Positions 6,664 through 9,549 of a stretch of 9,549 nucleotides of DNA are shown here, piece by piece. Origin of the DNA: Agrobacterium fabrum (lineage in GTDB: Bacteria; Pseudomonadota; Alphaproteobacteria; Rhizobiales; Rhizobiaceae); NCBI GenBank assembly GCA_003241215.1, contig QFOL01000149.1, positions 1 to 9,549 of the forward strand, read 5' to 3'. A program made the position numbers and the translations under genes. The notes beneath the pieces are model-generated. The model worked only from the letters and a program-made list of their open reading frames with translations, ran no database searches and had not been told where the DNA came from. Positions within the stretch are counted from its first letter, which is position 1, and each line of letters starts with the position of its first letter.

Positions 6664-7326
6664 TCAGAGCTTCGGCTCTTCCTCGAGCAACGCCCGCACG
6701 AAGTCGAACATGCCATGGCGGCGGTCGCGGCGGACGCGTTCGGCCTTGACGATGGCTTCGACGGCCTCGAAGGCGGCCTGCAGGTCGTCATTGAGGATGA
6801 CATAGTCATAGTCGCGCCAGTGCTCGATTTCGGCACGGGAATTGAGGAGACGGGTCTTGATGACCTCTTCGGTGTCTTCGGCGCGGCGATGCAGGCGCGA
6901 TTGCAGTTCGGTCATGGTCGGCGGCAGGATGAAGATCGAAACGACGTCCGCCTTCATCTTGTCCTGCAGCTGCTCGGCGCCCTGCCAGTCGATATCGAAC
7001 AGCATGTCGCGGCCGGCGGCCATGGCATCTTCCACCGGCCCGCGCGGGGTGCCGTAAAAATTGCCGTGAACTTCTGCCCATTCCAGCAGCGCGTCGCTGT
7101 CCCGCAGGCGCTCGAATTCCCGCCTGGAAATGAAATGGTAGTGGATGCCGTCGATCTCGCTCTGGCGGCGTGGACGTGTCGTGACGCTGACGGACAGGCC
7201 GATATTCTTGTCCTTGTCGAGCAGGTTGCGCGCAATCGTGGATTTACCCGCGCCGGATGGCGAAGAAATCACCAGCATCAGCCCTCGGCGGGCAATCGTC
7301 ACGGGAGAATCATTCACCGGAACCAT
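6664..7326 (-). CDS. gmk: Guanylate kinase
   Basis: Guanylate kinase phosphorylates GMP (and dGMP) to GDP with ATP in the cytoplasm, an essential step in nucleotide supply and in recycling cGMP. The 220 residues are full length. They show the P-loop [10 protein letters not shown] (21-30, lysine 28), the GMP-binding SVTTRPRR (47-54), IHYHFIS (61-67), the [12 protein letters not shown] stretch (83-94), DIDWQGA (111-117) and the lid region [16 protein letters not shown] (145-160). The start at 7326 lies 5 bases after the yicC stop. The ribosome binding site GGAG is embedded in the last sense codons of yicC, so the two genes are translated from one messenger. No clear terminator follows it. Confidence 0.97.
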   Translation of the reverse strand: MVPVNDSPVTIARRGLMLVISSPSGAGKSTIARNLLDKDKNIGLSVSVTTRPRRQSEIDGIHYHFISRREFERLRDSDALLEWAEVHGNFYGTPRGPVEDAMAAGRDMLFDIDWQGAEQLQDKMKADVVSIFILPPTMTELQSRLHRRAEDTEEVIKTRLLNSRAEIEHWRDYDYVILNDDLQAAFEAVEAIVKAERVRRDRRHGMFDFVRALLEEEPKL

Positions 7327-7331
7327 GGGGT

Positions 7332-8219
7332 CTACTCCAGATTTTGGACCTGCTCGCGAAACTGGTCGATCACCACTTTCAGCTCTATGCCTGCTGCGGT
7401 TACCGCACTGGCGTTCGATTTGGAACAGATTGTATTCGACTCGCGGTTAAATTCCTGTGCAAGAAAATCGAGCTTGCGACCCACCGGCCCGCCATTCTCC
7501 AAAAGCTCGCGCGACGCCTGCACATGGGCGTGCAGTCTGTCGATCTCTTCGCGCAGATCCGCCTTGGTGGCGATCAGCGCCGCCTCGGCATGCAGCCGAT
7601 CACGATCCAGACCGTGCATGCCATCGCCGATAAGGGCGATCTGCTGGGCAAGCCGTGCCGCAATCTGCTCGGGCTGGCGGGAAGGATCGTTTTCGATGAT
7701 GCCAACGAGCTGCTCGATCCGGTTGATATGACCGGACAGGATGGCGAACAGCGACGCCCCTTCGCGCTCGCGCATATCCTTCAGCTTCTCCACGGCAGTG
7801 GCAAAACCGGCCAGCACATCGCCGTTACGGATGGCCTGCGCTTCCGCATCATCTTCCGCCTCGCGAAAATCGACAAGACCGCGCAGCGTGAGCAGCGTGT
7901 CGAAGCTCAGCGGCTTGTCCTCGACGACATCGCCAAGCTCCTTCTTGAGCGCCAGAACCGCAGCGAGCGCATCGCGGTTGATCACGGCTTCCAGCCGATT
8001 TTCCGCAATCGCCAATGTCAGGCCTGCCTGAATATTACCGCGGGAAAGATGCTCGCCCGCGATTTCCCGCAAGCCGGTTTCCAGCGCCTCAAGACCGGTT
8101 GGCAGGCGCAGGCGTACATCGAGCCCCTTGCCGTTCACCGACCGCAATTCCCATGCCCAGCGGTAACGGCCGGAGGTCCCTTCGCTGCGTGCGAAGCCGG
8201 TCATCGATTGCAATGTCAT
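7332..8219 (-). CDS. yicC: YicC/YloC family endoribonuclease
   Basis: The 295-residue protein is full length for the family, whose E. coli member is a metal-dependent endoribonuclease implicated in turnover of the small RNA RyhB. The N-terminal signature [14 protein letters not shown] and [14 protein letters not shown] (27-40) are typical of the YicC N-domain. The C-terminal domain (DUF1732, about 247-295) has the conserved [14 protein letters not shown] and NTICSKSNA and ends [18 protein letters not shown] charged, helix-rich middle (about 130-245) joins them. The start is ATG 8219, preceded by a G-rich ribosome binding site about 8 bases away. The next ATG, 15 bases on, would cut the conserved beginning. 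The gene sits between mltG, from which a terminator separates it, and gmk, to which it is closely coupled. Its RNA targets here are unknown. Confidence 0.95.
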   Translation of the reverse strand: MTLQSMTGFARSEGTSGRYRWAWELRSVNGKGLDVRLRLPTGLEALETGLREIAGEHLSRGNIQAGLTLAIAENRLEAVINRDALAAVLALKKELGDVVEDKPLSFDTLLTLRGLVDFREAEDDAEAQAIRNGDVLAGFATAVEKLKDMREREGASLFAILSGHINRIEQLVGIIENDPSRQPEQIAARLAQQIALIGDGMHGLDRDRLHAEAALIATKADLREEIDRLHAHVQASRELLENGGPVGRKLDFLAQEFNRESNTICSKSNASAVTAAGIELKVVIDQFREQVQNLE

Positions 8220-8246
8220 ATCTGGAAGCCCCCCGTCATGCCGTAC

Positions 8247-8277
8247 AAAACCGGGCCCTGCGCAAACAGGACCCGGT
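8247..8277 (-). terminator. Rho-independent terminator after mltG
   Basis: On the minus strand, ACCGGGTCCTG (8277-8267) pairs with CAGGGCCCGGT (8260-8250) around a 6-base loop, with one G-T wobble. The following T run is short (four T counting the stem end). It begins 8 bases beyond the mltG stop. The stem is very strong but the T tract is poor, so termination may be partial, allowing some read-through into yicC-gmk. Confidence 0.75.
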
Positions 8278-8285
8278 CAGGATTA

Positions 8286-9506
8286 TCAGTTGTTGGCCGG
8301 TTTTTCCGCCTCGGCGCCGCCGGGCTGACCATCCACGGCAACATCGGGATTGGCTCCGGCGGCCGCTTTTTCGGCCTCTATCTTGCGCCAGCGGCGAACA
8401 TTGGCGTTGTGCTCTTCCAGCGTCTTGGCAAAGACGTGGCCACCGGTGCCATCGGCGACGAAATAAAGATCGTCGGTACGCCACGGATTGGCGACGGCCT
8501 CGAGTGCGGCGCGACCCGGATTGGCGATGGGCGACGGCGGCAGGCCCTTGATGACATAGGTGTTGAACGGCGTCTGCTTCTGCAGGTCCGACTGGTAGAT
8601 CGGCCGGTCGGACGGCTTGCCGTCGCCGCCGAACAGACCGTAGATGATCGTCGGGTCGGATTGCAGGCGCATGCCCTTCTTCAGGCGGTTATAGAAGACG
8701 GAGGCGACATGGGCGCGCTCGTCATCCTTGCCGGTTTCCTTCTCGACAATCGAGGCAAGCGTCACGAATTCCTCGACGGTCTTGATCGGCAGGTCGGGAT
8801 CGCGCCGTTCCCAGATCATGTCGATCAGCTTGTCCTGCGCCGCACTCATCTGGCTGATGATTTCTTCGCGCTTGGTGCCGCGGGTAAAGCGATAGGTATC
8901 GGGGCGCAGGCTGCCTTCCGGCGGCAGCGCGGCGGGAAGTTCGCCATCCAGCACTTCATCGGCGGCAAGACGCGCAAACATCTGCTTCACGGTCAGGCCT
9001 TCCGGCAGCGACACGGAATAAAGGATCGACTTGCCGGATTCCAGCAGCAGCATGATGTCCTTCATCGATGCGCCGGCCTTGATCTCGTATTCACCCGTTT
9101 TCAGCGTCTGATCCTTCTGCAGATAGCTGCCGGTCATCAGGCGGAAAACGCGGGCGTTGGAGATGATGTCATTGCGTTCGAGATTGTTGGCAATCTCGAT
9201 GATGCCGGCGCCGTTGCGCACGGTGAAATGGGTGTTCGTCTGGAGCGGACCGGGCTCCTGGAACGCATTGATCATGTAATAGAAGGCGGCAATGGCCAGC
9301 ACACAGACGGCAACCGCAAGTGTCATCAGGAAGTTCAGGAAGATCACAAGCTGGCCATGGGCCTTGCGGGAGCGCTTCGGCGGGGCCGGCACCTTTTCCG
9401 GGCGCAGCGCCTCGGTCGGGGATTTCGGAATGATCGGGCCGCGATTGCCATCGCCCGCGCCGTTTTGTCCGTATGGTCCCTGGCTGTTCTGGTTCGTGTC
9501 GCTCAC
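8286..9506 (-). CDS. mltG: Endolytic peptidoglycan transglycosylase MltG (YceG-like)
   Basis: MltG is an inner-membrane lytic transglycosylase that cuts growing glycan strands and so limits their length. The 406 residues comprise a Gly/Asn/Pro-rich cytoplasmic tail with a basic patch (PPKRSRKAHG, about 42-51), one membrane segment (about 53-80), a LysM-like region (about 92-160, FTVRNGAGIIEIANNL to LESGK) and the YceG catalytic domain (about 165-375). The catalytic glutamate lies in TLASIVEKETG (249-259, probably E255). Further family motifs are MRLQSDPTIIYG (279-290), PFNTYVIKGLPPSPIANP (313-330) and YFVADGTGGHVF (348-359). The tail after 375 is low-complexity and Ala/Gly-rich, an extension not present in E. 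coli MltG. The start is GTG 9506, preceded by AAAAGGA about 7 bases away. In related bacteria fabF usually precedes mltG; it would lie outside the window. Confidence 0.95.
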   Translation of the reverse strand: MSDTNQNSQGPYGQNGAGDGNRGPIIPKSPTEALRPEKVPAPPKRSRKAHGQLVIFLNFLMTLAVAVCVLAIAAFYYMINAFQEPGPLQTNTHFTVRNGAGIIEIANNLERNDIISNARVFRLMTGSYLQKDQTLKTGEYEIKAGASMKDIMLLLESGKSILYSVSLPEGLTVKQMFARLAADEVLDGELPAALPPEGSLRPDTYRFTRGTKREEIISQMSAAQDKLIDMIWERRDPDLPIKTVEEFVTLASIVEKETGKDDERAHVASVFYNRLKKGMRLQSDPTIIYGLFGGDGKPSDRPIYQSDLQKQTPFNTYVIKGLPPSPIANPGRAALEAVANPWRTDDLYFVADGTGGHVFAKTLEEHNANVRRWRKIEAEKAAAGANPDVAVDGQPGGAEAEKPANN

Positions 9507-9549
9507 CGTCGGTCCTTTTCAGTTCGGCGTTGTCAGCGCTTTTTGCGCA

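Noticed and set aside
6643..7731. 362-codon open frame on the plus strand over gmk and yicC
   Set aside because: It spans two unrelated well-supported genes on the other strand and shows no domain.
8015..8551. 178-codon plus-strand frame across the mltG-yicC gap
   Set aside because: Arginine- and proline-rich chance frame antisense to two real genes and the terminator.
9536..9548. GCGC-TTTTT-GCGC inverted repeat at the right edge
   Set aside because: A four-base stem is too short to support a terminator or operator, and the window ends there.

Overview
The window looks like a chromosomal segment from a Rhizobiaceae alphaproteobacterium, most likely Agrobacterium. This rests on high-GC coding sequence, protein sequences that read like rhizobial orthologues recalled from memory, and two housekeeping gene blocks typical of the group. 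No database search was possible, so the genus is an inference.

Left block, plus strand (1-5860): the C-terminal end of lptG (cut by the window edge), lptD, a ~300 bp intergenic region, a SurA-type periplasmic chaperone, pdxA and rsmA/ksgA. The order lptD-surA-pdxA-rsmA is the same as in E. coli. It links export and assembly of lipopolysaccharide at the outer membrane (LptG, LptD), folding of outer-membrane proteins (SurA), vitamin B6 synthesis (PdxA) and 16S rRNA dimethylation (RsmA). A strong rho-independent terminator follows lptD, so surA-pdxA-rsmA probably has its own promoter.

Right block, minus strand (9506 down to 6664): mltG (peptidoglycan glycan-chain terminase), yicC (YicC/YloC endoribonuclease) and gmk (guanylate kinase). 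A hairpin terminator lies between mltG and yicC.

Between the blocks (5880-6545, minus strand) sits a complete vapBC toxin-antitoxin operon of the Shigella MvpAT/VapBC type. It is more AT-rich than its neighbours and carries a perfect 9-bp inverted-repeat operator at its promoter. It looks like an acquired module placed between two housekeeping operons.

The main anomaly is in lptD. A good ribosome binding site, a GTG start directly after the lptG stop and an export signal are in one frame (370 to about 523). The whole LptD body is in the next frame (about 524 to 2734). The junction at 511-529 looks like a small deletion that also removes about five or six expected residues. As written, lptD cannot make an exported full-length protein. 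I did not find a convincing wholly new system; the rest is ordinary core genome plus one toxin-antitoxin module.
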